DNA of 64,000 nt, taken from NCBI GenBank assembly GCA_015485495.1, contig WFTL01000057.1:32678-96677 (forward strand), written 5' to 3'. The position numbers and the translations under genes were made by a program. Below the pieces are notes generated by a model, which had not been told where the DNA came from, did not search any database, and saw only the letters and a list, made by a program, of their open reading frames with translations. Shown in pieces: positions 11,448 through 19,862 of the stretch. Position 1 is the stretch's first letter, and the number at the start of each line of letters is the position of its first letter. The stretch comes from Planctomycetaceae bacterium. GTDB lineage: Bacteria > Planctomycetota > Planctomycetia > Planctomycetales > Planctomycetaceae.

Positions 11448-13787
11448 TCACTCCGGTTCGGGCCAGTTCAGATGCCGATGCAGAAAGCGGAAGGTGCCTT
11501 CCCCGTGAATCGCATGCGGTCCCGAAAACCATTCGATTTCGGTCCGTTCCGGGATGTTCAGCCGGGCTGCGTACAGGTGTCGAACCTTAGCGTATTCGTG
11601 GGCGACCCAGTGGTCCTTCCCCACTGGATCGAAGTGCCCCCGCTCGACCATGAACGGCCGCGGACAGATCAGAGCGGCCATTTCGGCGTAACCAAACGTC
11701 CGTCCCAGATTCCACTCGAAGATTTCGTATTCTCCGGTCCACATGTAACTGAAGGCGTGCCGGGTCGAGGCATTCTTGACGATCCATTCATTGAAGTCAC
11801 CGGAGCAGATCGACAGACAGTAGCCGGGCACCAGTGCCGGAATCCTCATGGCCGACTTGCCGCCGTAGCTCAGCCCGTAAAAGGCGATTCGTTCGCCATC
11901 CACGAACGGCTGGGACCGCAGCCAGCGGATCAGCTGTTCGTGCTGGGGCACCATGATGGAAAACAGCGTGCAGCCCAGCAGGTTCGCTTTCCGCTGCAGC
12001 GTCCGAAAGCGGTCCTCGTGGATGTACAGATTCTGCGGCGCGAACACCACGAAACCTCGTTCACACAGCCGTCCGGCGAAATTCCGGTAGGCCGCATGGC
12101 CCTCCGAAATCGTATCGGCAGGACGTCCTTCCAGCCCGTGCTGACAGACGATCACCGGACGGCGCTGTCCGGTCCGCAGGTCCTTCGGCAGCAGCAGCAG
12201 ACCGAAGGCGGTCACATCTTCGCATACCGTCAGCTCGATTTCCCAGGCCGTCCAGTGATCGGTCGTCATGACGCGGCGCCCCCGGGCATCCGGGACATTC
12301 AGGGCCATGTCGAATCGGCCGATGACATCGTCCCGGAAGATGGTTCGGAAGGCGGCTGCGGAACGTTCGAATGCTTCGAGCGACGACGTGTCCAGATCGG
12401 CGAAGAATTCCTGCCGAACAAAAGGGGCTTCCCGCAGCCACAGCTGATTGTGGCGATCCAGTTCCTGAAGCTGGATCTGCCGTCTGTGTTCTGCGGCCGC
12501 CGCTGTCTGTTCCGGAGTTTCTGTTACCGGCAGAGGCCGGGGCTGTTCGGCGGGCGCTGAGGATTCCGGGGCGACTGCCTGAAGAAAGGCCGACAGCCAC
12601 GCCGTCGATCCGAACTGTCCCTTCGGAGGATGCGTCACGCTGATGGAGGCTCCCAGATCGCGCGCTCTTTGCAGTTCCTGCCGGATGTCATCCGGCGAGG
12701 GGCTGGTGAGAACGGCCGGCGCCCCGCCGGCAGCGGAAAACCGGAATGTCGGAACGGACGCGGTTTCGACAATCAGCGGACGCGGCTGCAGCATGGCCGC
12801 CTGCTCGGCGGCTCCGAAATTCTTCAGCAGTCCGAACACGCTGCGGTCCAGCGGTTCCTGCCACTGCTGCTCACGAGGCCCGAAAAATCCCGAAACGGCC
12901 GTCACGTCGATGCGCGTGTCCAGAGCTCCGGCCAGCAGGGCCAGCAGTCCGCCTTCTCCATATCCAATGACACCGATCGACCGTGTCGGCTGTTGAGTGG
13001 CCAGCAGGTCGACCAGGGCCAGAATTCTGTGCAGTTCGTATCCCAGCAGGTGCTGGCCCAGAACGAAACCTCCCCGCCAGGCAAACTCCCGGTCGGTCAT
13101 CCGGGCCCGGCCATGACGCGCTTCGACATGCCGGCTGGTGATTGCCGGGACGAAGACCGTACAGCCGGCTTCTGCCAGCCGCCGCGGGAACTGCATGGCC
13201 GGTGCCACTCCCTCCGCCAGTCCGCAAAGCTGTTCAGGAGTCTGGTCGGCATCGGGAACCGCGATGACGGCGGCGAACGACGTCCCGGTCGGGGTCAGCA
13301 GCAGCCCCGCCCCCGTGATGGATGTCAGTTGCGGCCGACCGGCATCGGGATCGGCAAGGACAGGCCAGCGAATCCGTTCGACTGTTACACGCGCGTTCCG
13401 GGCTGCCACGTGGTCGGATGGGGATCTGCCGGTCCGTTCCACGTCGGAAAACGGAACACGGGTTTCCCGCATTCCCAGAATCTGACGCAGTTCCCGGCGC
13501 CGGGCGGTCAGAAACGACGGACGCTGCCGCGCGTCCGACATTTCTGCCGACCAGCGCCGCATCCGGTCGTTCGCTTCCCGCTGAATCTGTCGAATCAGAA
13601 ACCGGTCGATTCCGGCCAGCATGGAAGCAGCACGGTCCTCAGAGGCCGGAAGAGGTCGAATTCCCTGAGGAACAACAGCCGGTTCACCAGCAGTGCATGG
13701 GCGCCGCCCTCCCCCGATGCAGATGCTCAGGACGATGACCAGACAGGTACCGGGCCGCAGCCATGGATTTCCGAAGAATCGCTGCAT
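11448..13787 (-). CDS. Exported two-lobed alpha/beta hydrolase (acetyl-esterase-like)
   Basis: This 779-residue protein has a signal peptide (TCLVIVLSICIGGG, then TAGEP) and two alpha/beta hydrolase halves. In the first half the nucleophile elbow reads GYGEGG (in IGVIGYGEGGLLALLAG), so the catalytic Ser is replaced by Glu. The second half has an intact elbow, GLSYGGKSA, and a late His in SGPHAIHGEGTFRFLH. The second half resembles the dienelactone-hydrolase or acetyl-xylan-esterase-like enzymes abundant in planctomycetes. The first lobe is probably non-catalytic, perhaps for binding. The start has GGAG 10 bases upstream. The substrate is unknown; a polysaccharide ester is a guess. Confidence 0.82.
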   Translation of the reverse strand: MQRFFGNPWLRPGTCLVIVLSICIGGGRRPCTAGEPAVVPQGIRPLPASEDRAASMLAGIDRFLIRQIQREANDRMRRWSAEMSDARQRPSFLTARRRELRQILGMRETRVPFSDVERTGRSPSDHVAARNARVTVERIRWPVLADPDAGRPQLTSITGAGLLLTPTGTSFAAVIAVPDADQTPEQLCGLAEGVAPAMQFPRRLAEAGCTVFVPAITSRHVEARHGRARMTDREFAWRGGFVLGQHLLGYELHRILALVDLLATQQPTRSIGVIGYGEGGLLALLAGALDTRIDVTAVSGFFGPREQQWQEPLDRSVFGLLKNFGAAEQAAMLQPRPLIVETASVPTFRFSAAGGAPAVLTSPSPDDIRQELQRARDLGASISVTHPPKGQFGSTAWLSAFLQAVAPESSAPAEQPRPLPVTETPEQTAAAAEHRRQIQLQELDRHNQLWLREAPFVRQEFFADLDTSSLEAFERSAAAFRTIFRDDVIGRFDMALNVPDARGRRVMTTDHWTAWEIELTVCEDVTAFGLLLLPKDLRTGQRRPVIVCQHGLEGRPADTISEGHAAYRNFAGRLCERGFVVFAPQNLYIHEDRFRTLQRKANLLGCTLFSIMVPQHEQLIRWLRSQPFVDGERIAFYGLSYGGKSAMRIPALVPGYCLSICSGDFNEWIVKNASTRHAFSYMWTGEYEIFEWNLGRTFGYAEMAALICPRPFMVERGHFDPVGKDHWVAHEYAKVRHLYAARLNIPERTEIEWFSGPHAIHGEGTFRFLHRHLNWPEPE

Positions 13788-13939
13788 TCGGAGTTTCTCC
13801 AGGATTTTTCGACACTCTGCCGAAACCGCAGGGTTTGTCCGACTGAACGATGCACCCAGCCGAGAGCAGGCTCGGTCCGGCGGAAAGGTTCTCAGGCCGG
13901 CCGGAGCGGTCCGCTACGATAACCGGAAAGGAACGACCT

Positions 13940-14683
13940 ATGCGACAGTCTCAGAGACGATTTTGTCTTCTGGCAGGTGCGGCGCTGCTGCTGCCCGCAG
14001 GAATCCTGGTGGCCGATGATGAGGGGCTGTCGGAAACACCAGGGCCGGAACTGCGAACGGACGACAACGGTGGTCCCGGACCCGGTCCGGCCGGAGTGAC
14101 GGATCGACGGCGCGGCCGCCCCGGTCCTGGCGGTCCGGGAGGGCCAGGAGGTCCCGGTTTTGGGCCGCCGATGCTGATCAGCGTTCTGGATGCGGATGGG
14201 GACGGTGTGATTTCTGCTGCAGAAATCGATGGTGCCGCAGCCGCGCTGAAGACTCTGGATAAGAATCAGGACGGCCAGCTCACCAAAGACGAACTGAGAC
14301 CGCCGCGTCCGGATGGTGCGGCCGGGTTCGAGCGCCGTCCCGGCCGGTTCGGCGGCGACGGACCGCCCGGGCACCGGCGACGCGGCAGGAATCAGCGCAG
14401 GGGCAAAAAGCGCGACGGAGGACCGGCTGCCGAACAGTTTCTCGAACGCATCATGCAGTTCGACGACGATGGCGATGGAACCATTTCCATGGATGAAGCA
14501 CCGGAACGGCTGCTGCAGGTGTTCGACCGATTCGATACGGACGGTGATGAACGTCTGTCGAAGGACGAACTGAGAGAAGCTGCTGAGAGGCGGGCGCGGC
14601 GCGGCCGGGGCGGGCCCCGGGACAATGGGCCCGGCCGTCAAAAGAACGATGGTGATCCGGAGGAGAAACCGGACAACACCTGA
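13940..14683 (+). CDS. Exported EF-hand protein with Gly/Pro/Arg-rich linkers
   Basis: This 247-residue protein has a signal peptide ([20 protein letters not shown]) and four EF-hand loops in two pairs: [36 protein letters not shown] and [12 protein letters not shown]. The pairs are joined by low-complexity Gly/Pro/Arg-rich segments. It is probably a periplasmic or surface calcium-binding protein. EF-hand proteins with this build are numerous in planctomycetes, but their roles are mostly unknown. The start at 13940 follows GGAAAGGA with good spacing. A strong terminator follows at 14713-14753. Confidence 0.88.
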   Translation: MRQSQRRFCLLAGAALLLPAGILVADDEGLSETPGPELRTDDNGGPGPGPAGVTDRRRGRPGPGGPGGPGGPGFGPPMLISVLDADGDGVISAAEIDGAAAALKTLDKNQDGQLTKDELRPPRPDGAAGFERRPGRFGGDGPPGHRRRGRNQRRGKKRDGGPAAEQFLERIMQFDDDGDGTISMDEAPERLLQVFDRFDTDGDERLSKDELREAAERRARRGRGGPRDNGPGRQKNDGDPEEKPDNT

Positions 14684-14712
14684 TGCATCGTCCTGAGAGA
14701 GCGGTGCCCAGG

Positions 14713-14753
14713 GAAGCCACGGACTCACTGCGAGGCCGTGGCTTCTTTCTTTT
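14713..14753 (+). terminator. Intrinsic terminator after the EF-hand gene
   Basis: A perfect 10-base stem (GAAGCCACGG / CCGTGGCTTC) with a 13-base loop is followed by TTTCTTTT. It lies 30 bases after the stop of the EF-hand gene, between two convergent genes. Confidence 0.85.
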
Positions 14754-14783
14754 GTGGCGACGGTCCTTTTCTGAAATCAGCAC

Positions 14784-15818
14784 CTATCGCAGAAACGGGT
14801 CGAATCCGTCTCGCAGAGCCTGAATGGCCCGTGGCACTGTTTCGTCGACAGCCGAGTCTGTGGCTTCCGGTTCCGCCCTCGTACGAGAAGGCCCCGTCAC
14901 GGATGCAACGTTCGCCGGTCGGGGCACACTGCCGCGGATGCGGTTCAGAGTGGCCGACACGCGGTCGTCCAGATTCCGCCGGACAGAATCGAAAGATCGC
15001 TCATCGAAAAATTCGTCTTCAGAAGGCTCGAAAGACGGTTCGGTGTGCCGTCCGCTGTGTTCCGATGCTGCCGCATCGTCCCATTCATCGGAGAACAGAA
15101 GGTCTTCCAGGCGTGCCGATTCGCGACGACGTTCGTCTGCGGATGTGCGGCCCGACGACCGCCGGTCCTCGAAGTGCGATTCCATGCGGGTGTACGGATC
15201 CTGTGCCTGCCGTTCCTGAGAGGTCGATGATGTCCACTGTGGGCTGTCTGCTGAATGGCCTGCGTGTCCGTCGGTCCCGGCGGCCCGGTGAGTATCGGAT
15301 GCCCGGGGCTGCGTGCCGCCGGGCAGAAAGTCGGACCGATCGGCGATGTTCGTCCGATTCGGCCGGCCGGTATCGCTGCCGACAAAGGGGTCGCCCCATT
15401 CCAGACGACGAGACTCCTGAGGAAAGGGAATCGTCAGCGAATCGTCGTCAAACAGGGGTTCATCGTTCAGCAGCGGGTCTTCTTCCGCCGAGGACACAGA
15501 TTCGTTCAGCAGATCCCGCAGTTCCCCGATGGCTCCCGTGTCGGCACCCAGCCGGCTGATGACGTCGCGGCGAACGGACTCGGCGATGAGATCGGAGGCA
15601 CCGTGCGCGACCAGGGCACGAGCAAGTTCCGGACGGTCTGCCCACTGTTCGGCCGTCCAGTCGCGTATGTCCGCCCAGGCCAGCCCCAGCGATGCTTTCG
15701 GGGCCCGGGGAATGAGCTGCAGGCCGTCGTGGGAACGCACGACGTGATACTGCAAAGCCACAAACATGAGGGCGGCGCCGACCAGGCCGCCCAGGGCCGC
15801 AGGTTTGAAATTCTTCAT
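14784..15818 (-). CDS. Single-span membrane protein of unknown function
   Basis: This 344-residue protein has an N-terminal membrane helix (PAALGGLVGAALMFVALQY). A short conserved-looking segment follows (HVVRSHDGLQLIPRAP, SLGLAWADIRDWTAEQWADR, LARALVAHGASDLI). The remainder is acidic and probably disordered. The first 100 residues look constrained and I recall similar N-termini in planctomycete proteins, but the function is unknown. The start at 15818 (MKNFKPAALGG) puts the helix at the N-terminus; an ATG 13 codons upstream gives an unlikely leader. Confidence 0.72.
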   Translation of the reverse strand: MKNFKPAALGGLVGAALMFVALQYHVVRSHDGLQLIPRAPKASLGLAWADIRDWTAEQWADRPELARALVAHGASDLIAESVRRDVISRLGADTGAIGELRDLLNESVSSAEEDPLLNDEPLFDDDSLTIPFPQESRRLEWGDPFVGSDTGRPNRTNIADRSDFLPGGTQPRASDTHRAAGTDGHAGHSADSPQWTSSTSQERQAQDPYTRMESHFEDRRSSGRTSADERRRESARLEDLLFSDEWDDAAASEHSGRHTEPSFEPSEDEFFDERSFDSVRRNLDDRVSATLNRIRGSVPRPANVASVTGPSRTRAEPEATDSAVDETVPRAIQALRDGFDPFLR

Positions 15819-16103
15819 GATGAACTCAGCGCGCAACAGGCTCCAGGAAGAACACACTTCAGGACATGTTCCAGCCTACCACCGTTCCGTCAGGGAGCCT
15901 GCCGGGAAGCCCGTGCGACAGCCGAAGTTCCGTTGAGTTTCGCTCACTGGCCTGCTGCGTTTTGCCCGCTCGGGATTTTCAGATCATCCGCTGATGTTCG
16001 GCTGCCTTTCCTGGACCGGCGGACGCGGCAATTCCGCAGAATTGTGAAAATCGTCTATGGCGATGCTTGTTGTATCCGGAGGAACTTCATATTGTCACGT
16101 TTG

Positions 16104-16159
16104 TGGGTTTCATGCCCAAAAGATCTTTGAAAAGCAGTTGAAAGTGGGATTCGCGCCCA
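16104..16159 (+). promoter_or_regulatory. Candidate MraZ operator: two TGGG-N7-CCCA sites
   Basis: Two copies of the same inverted element, TGGG-N7-CCCA, occur at 16104-16118 and 16145-16159. They are 41 bases apart, about four helical turns. MraZ proteins studied in E. coli and other bacteria bind repeated TGGGN motifs upstream of their own gene, so the match in sequence and place is suggestive, although those are direct repeats. The second copy sits exactly between the -35 and -10 boxes of the proposed promoter. Confidence 0.6.
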
Positions 16160-16166
16160 GTATGAC
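16138..16166 (+). promoter_or_regulatory. Sigma-70-type promoter of mraZ
   Basis: TTGAAA (16138-16143) and TATGAC (16161-16166) are separated by 17 bases and lie 62 bases before the mraZ start codon. The spacer contains the second TGGG-N7-CCCA site, so a bound repressor would block RNA polymerase. Confidence 0.6.
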
Positions 16167-16227
16167 GGCATAACGGCTGTTGACGCGGCCTGTCCGGACC
16201 CGTTGAATCTGTTGCAGTGGACACGCG

Positions 16228-16698
16228 ATGTTTCTGACCGGTGAAGCTCGGCGGACGATCGACGAACGCTATCGCGTGACGCTGCCCCGGGCGTTTGCCG
16301 AACAGGTGACCGAAGAATCCGGCGACCTCATTCTGGCCAAGGAGCGTGCGGGGTGTCTGAGTCTGTGGCCGGCCGCCGAATGGAAGAAGCGGCTGGACAG
16401 CGGCATCAGCCTGTTGCGTCAGAAAATCGATTCCGGCCGAATGGAGCAGCGGTGGGGCGATGTTCAGCGGCTGGGCCGTCTGCTGTCGACGCGTCATCAG
16501 GAAGTGGCGCTGGCCGGGCGTTCACGGCTCCTCATCCCCGACGGTTTTCGCTCTTTTCTGGGAGCGGAGCCGGGAAAGGAGGTGGTGATTGTGGGTGCTG
16601 TGATCTGCGTGGAAATCTGGAATCCGCAGAACTGGGTGTCTGTTCTTCACGAGGAGATGCCGGAATTCGGCGAACTGTTCAAAACGCTGACAGAATGA
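16228..16698 (+). CDS. mraZ: MraZ-like transcriptional regulator, orphan
   Basis: This 156-residue protein has two AbrB-like swapped-hairpin halves, as in MraZ. The first half carries the DxxxR signature (TIDERYRVTLPRAF). In the second half (AGRSRLLIPDGFRSFLG) the Asp of that signature is replaced while the Arg is kept. In most bacteria mraZ heads the division and cell-wall cluster and represses it. Here it stands alone, followed by a convergent exported hydrolase and no mraW, fts or mur gene. Planctomycetes generally lack FtsZ, so its targets are of interest. The upstream operator suggests autoregulation. Confidence 0.88.
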   Translation: MFLTGEARRTIDERYRVTLPRAFAEQVTEESGDLILAKERAGCLSLWPAAEWKKRLDSGISLLRQKIDSGRMEQRWGDVQRLGRLLSTRHQEVALAGRSRLLIPDGFRSFLGAEPGKEVVIVGAVICVEIWNPQNWVSVLHEEMPEFGELFKTLTE

Positions 16699-16963
16699 CA
16701 CGGTTCCCCGCACCGGGGACCATGAAATCGGCCGAAGCGGCGGCCGGCGCGAAAACATTCGGATGCAGAATGGATCGAATGAGAGAAAGGTGCTGCTTAG
16801 TCCTCAACACACTGACCCGCCTGGCGGCAAGGTTGCTTCATGAGAGCATCCATGGAAGGCTGTTTGGCAGGGAGGCCACCTTTCTCTCTTCGATCCGCTT
16901 TTTCTCCGTACGCCCGTTCGGGTTTCACTGCGACGATTCCACTTTCCTGCTTTCTGACCCGCA

Positions 16964-18295
16964 TCATTTCAGGTTCCGGATGCCCTTCAGGGCTCCCTGA
17001 ACGATCGTCGGCCCCAGAGTTTCCCCGTAGAAGCTGACACTGGCTTCGTAGCGTCCGGTTCGCCAGGCTTCGGGAGACAGGATGTAGCTGATCCATTCGT
17101 TGGCCAGACCTCCGATCACCGGATGGCCTGCTCCTGTGATGCGGCGGGCCTGCTGTTTCAGGTCGATTCCCAGATCCGCCGCCATTTCTCCCGGGATCCC
17201 GATGATCAGCAAGTCGCCCAGGCGCAGCGAATGAACGGTGGTCTGCGATGGCTGCATCCGTGGCAGGAGATCCTGAAGGATTTCTTCGGTGAGTCCGTAT
17301 TCGGTTCCGCCGGTGGACAGGAAATCCGGATGCCAGCTCGTGGGAGGCAGATCAACCGGTTCGAGATGCCATGTGGCCGTGATGTCCGGCTGAGGCCGGA
17401 CCTGGGTGTACAGATCGGCGGCTGCCAGCCCCAGCTCCAGGCCATAACGCCGCGCCTGTTCCCAGCGGCTGGATCCGGAATCCGGGCGGGCCCGCGGTGC
17501 CTGGTCTCCTTCCGCTCCATTGAAGTACATCACCGTGACTCCGTTTCCGATGACTGCTTCCATGGTCTGCTGCAGCATTCCCGGCCATCCGGCGGAAAAC
17601 ATCATCTGTTTCTCGGTCATGAAGGTCGGATGCGCGGTGAAGTTGACCAGCACGGCCAGTGGTCGGTCATCCAGGGTGTCGATGCGTGTGAGCGTCAGTT
17701 CGCTGTCCGTGATCGTGGAATCGCTCCGGCGGTTGCGATTCCAGCCTTCCATCTGTCGACTGACGGTGCCGACCTTCACCGGCTGCAGGTTCTCAGCGGC
17801 CCGGCGGATCACGGCTGCGAAGTTGCGAACCGTGAATTCGAACAGTTTCTGGTCATGGATCCCGATCTGAGGAATGCCGAACACATTGTTCGGATTCATC
17901 GCATTCATCTCGATGCTGGCATGCGAATGGCTGGGCAGGATGAGGATCTGCTCGGCCGTCCATCCCTGGTCGGCCAGTTCGTTCAGGATGGCCGGTTTCA
18001 TGGGGGGAGCCAGTCCCAGAAGGTCACAGGTCACCATGGCAAACCGACGGTTTCGGTCGGCAATGACCAGCGCTTTGGCGAAGATCCGGTCGTGAACGCC
18101 GGCTGCCGGCGCGTTCATGCGGGCTCCGTACCCTCCCAGCGGAGCGTTCATCGTGAGAGGAGGCGTCAGGTCCTGGCGAGCCACTCCCATCCGCAGACCT
18201 CCCCGAACAGGCTGCAGACTGCCGGCCGCCAGGAACGCGACAGTCAGGTACAGAAGAAACGCATATCGGCAGGCGAACGTCACGACAGACTGCAT
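16964..18295 (-). CDS. Exported neutral/alkaline ceramidase-like protein
   Basis: This 443-residue protein has a signal peptide (RYAFLLYLTVAFLAAGSL). The N-terminal domain is typical of the neutral ceramidase-like family: GVARQDLTPP, PLGGYGAR, the metal-binding segment LPSHSHASIEMN, and later VNFTAHPTFM and FNGAEGDQAPRA. Related planctomycete proteins are numerous and mostly untested, so hydrolysis of an amide in a lipid or glycan is only likely. The start at 18295 places the signal peptide at the N-terminus. A second, divergent member lies at 43944-45242. Confidence 0.85.
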   Translation of the reverse strand: MQSVVTFACRYAFLLYLTVAFLAAGSLQPVRGGLRMGVARQDLTPPLTMNAPLGGYGARMNAPAAGVHDRIFAKALVIADRNRRFAMVTCDLLGLAPPMKPAILNELADQGWTAEQILILPSHSHASIEMNAMNPNNVFGIPQIGIHDQKLFEFTVRNFAAVIRRAAENLQPVKVGTVSRQMEGWNRNRRSDSTITDSELTLTRIDTLDDRPLAVLVNFTAHPTFMTEKQMMFSAGWPGMLQQTMEAVIGNGVTVMYFNGAEGDQAPRARPDSGSSRWEQARRYGLELGLAAADLYTQVRPQPDITATWHLEPVDLPPTSWHPDFLSTGGTEYGLTEEILQDLLPRMQPSQTTVHSLRLGDLLIIGIPGEMAADLGIDLKQQARRITGAGHPVIGGLANEWISYILSPEAWRTGRYEASVSFYGETLGPTIVQGALKGIRNLK

Positions 18296-19257
18296 GATGT
18301 GTTTCCTGGCAAGGGTTGGTGTCGGCGAAAGAGAACCGGTCCGGAAATCATCCGGACATGACACGAAACAGAGACCGCGGTGTCTCCGCCAGTCGGACCG
18401 TTTCGTACAGGGGACCTGATGTCAACCATCTTTCTCTGAACGAGCCCAGCCAGCGGGGTTCCGGCTGACTGATTCGGCGGGAGATCCTTTGGCCGTGCAG
18501 GATGGTCTGCACTCCTGTTCTCGGCAATATCCTCATTGATGCGGCTGGTCTGGCGGGGCATTGCAGATATGTGGGTGGCAGAATCTGGTTCAGTTTCCGG
18601 GAAGGAACAGTTTCCTTTTCTCCTGTCGGGGGCGGTCGCGGCATCGGCATGTGAATGGAACCGTTGTGGCCTGCGGCCTTTGGTGCTGCATGCCAGGGAA
18701 AAGACTGTCGGCCCGGCGACGCTCCATGAGAACGTGATGCGGCATGAATTCGGTGCCGTGAACTCGACTGCACCGCCAGTCGGTCGGAGCGTTCGTGCGT
18801 GCCAGACCGTCTCGCATCCCGGACCACAGGAGGAGGTTCGGTTCCGGTTCTTCGCCTTCTTCGCCGCTCCGTTTTTCGTGTTCCAGAGGCCGACAGTTCG
18901 ATTCCTTGCGGCTGACATTTCCCTGTGTGACCGTGATACAGCAGCGAATTCCGTTCGAGGGGGGCCGCCGCAGATCGGCTGCTGCAGGGAATGCCGAGCA
19001 ATGGTTCCTGCAGAAGAACTCGGCGGTCTGTACGATTCTGTCGATGATGGCTACCTGGAAAGGAACATTCTGCAGCCTGGTTTGGGGAGCCTGCAGCCTG
19101 GTCTGGAGAAAAACGGCCGTTTCCCACAGCCGCCCGCTTCACCGGCCTGCTGGTGCAGCGGGGCAAACTGGGGTTGGCCTGCTCTCCCGGCAGCCGTTAG
19201 CATGCCCGCGTCTGACACGGGCGCGGTGCGCTCGCCCATTCGGCAGGAATGCTCCTG
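18296..19257. other. Long intergenic region between ceramidase-like and PEGA genes
   Basis: These 962 bases lie between divergent genes. Long frames exist on both strands, but their translations are Arg/Pro/Ser-rich without domains, typical of chance frames in G+C-rich DNA. A short direct repeat (TGCAGCCTGGT-type, around 19070-19105) was seen. No tRNA, known structured RNA or clear terminator was recognised. Confidence 0.45.
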
Positions 19258-19668
19258 ATGCTGCTTCGACGGCTGTCCCTGTTTCTGTTGTGCTGCGCCC
19301 TGAGCGGCTGCGTTCATCGGCGTGTGACGATCCTGTCCGACCCGCCCGGTGCTCTGGTGCGGGTGGACGGGCGTGTGATCGGTTACACACCGGCATCGTT
19401 CGATTTCACGTGGTACGGCGAGCGGGAGATCCAGGTTCTGAAGGACGGGTACGAAACACAGACGCAGCTTGTGAAACTGAGTGCTCCCTGGTATCAGTGG
19501 TTTCCGTTCGAATTCCTGTCGGACAACTTTGCGGGAAAGCACATCGAAGACCGGCGGCAGGTGATGATTCGCATGCCGCCTCGACGGCAGGCCTCGCCGG
19601 AGCGGGTGAAACAGAGGGCCGATGCCATGCGGCTGGATGCCACGCACGGATCCGGTGCGTTTCCCTGA
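19258..19668 (+). CDS. PEGA-domain lipoprotein
   Basis: This 136-residue protein has a lipoprotein signal (LSLFLLCCALSGC, lipobox LSGC). A PEGA domain follows: VTILSDPPGALVRVDGRVIG, then TPASFDFTWYGEREIQVLKD, ending in a basic tail. PEGA domains are small beta-sandwiches of surface and envelope proteins. The start at 19258 has AGGA 9 bases upstream; the ATG at 19249 would leave that site only 1-2 bases away. It precedes the PP2C gene by about 190 bases with a hairpin between them, so co-transcription is doubtful. Confidence 0.85.
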   Translation: MLLRRLSLFLLCCALSGCVHRRVTILSDPPGALVRVDGRVIGYTPASFDFTWYGEREIQVLKDGYETQTQLVKLSAPWYQWFPFEFLSDNFAGKHIEDRRQVMIRMPPRRQASPERVKQRADAMRLDATHGSGAFP

Positions 19669-19740
19669 GCACACGACAGGAGGGGCGCGACAGGGCCGGT
19701 TTCCATCGGGTTGCGTTGTCCTGGTCGCGGACTACACTTC

Positions 19741-19761
19741 TCCGACAGGTCCCCTGTCGGA
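19741..19761 (+). terminator. Hairpin between the PEGA and PP2C genes
   Basis: A perfect 9-base inverted repeat (TCCGACAGG / CCTGTCGGA) with a 3-base loop lies 72 bases after the PEGA gene. No T-run follows, so it is either a weak terminator or the 5' hairpin of the PP2C message. A possible promoter (TTGCGT-N16-TACACT) ends just before it. Confidence 0.45.
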
Positions 19762-19862
19762 TTCCGGTCTGACTGACCGGCAGGGAGGGCCGGCCGGTCC
19801 GGACCGCTGCCCGTCGCACGGCGGCCGTTCATTGCCGGGTGCGAAGGGGGATGCACGAAACC

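Noticed and set aside
18348..19166. A 272-codon minus-strand frame and an overlapping plus-strand frame in the long intergenic region
   Set aside because: Both translations are low-complexity and basic, lack signal peptides or domains, and have no good ribosome-binding site.
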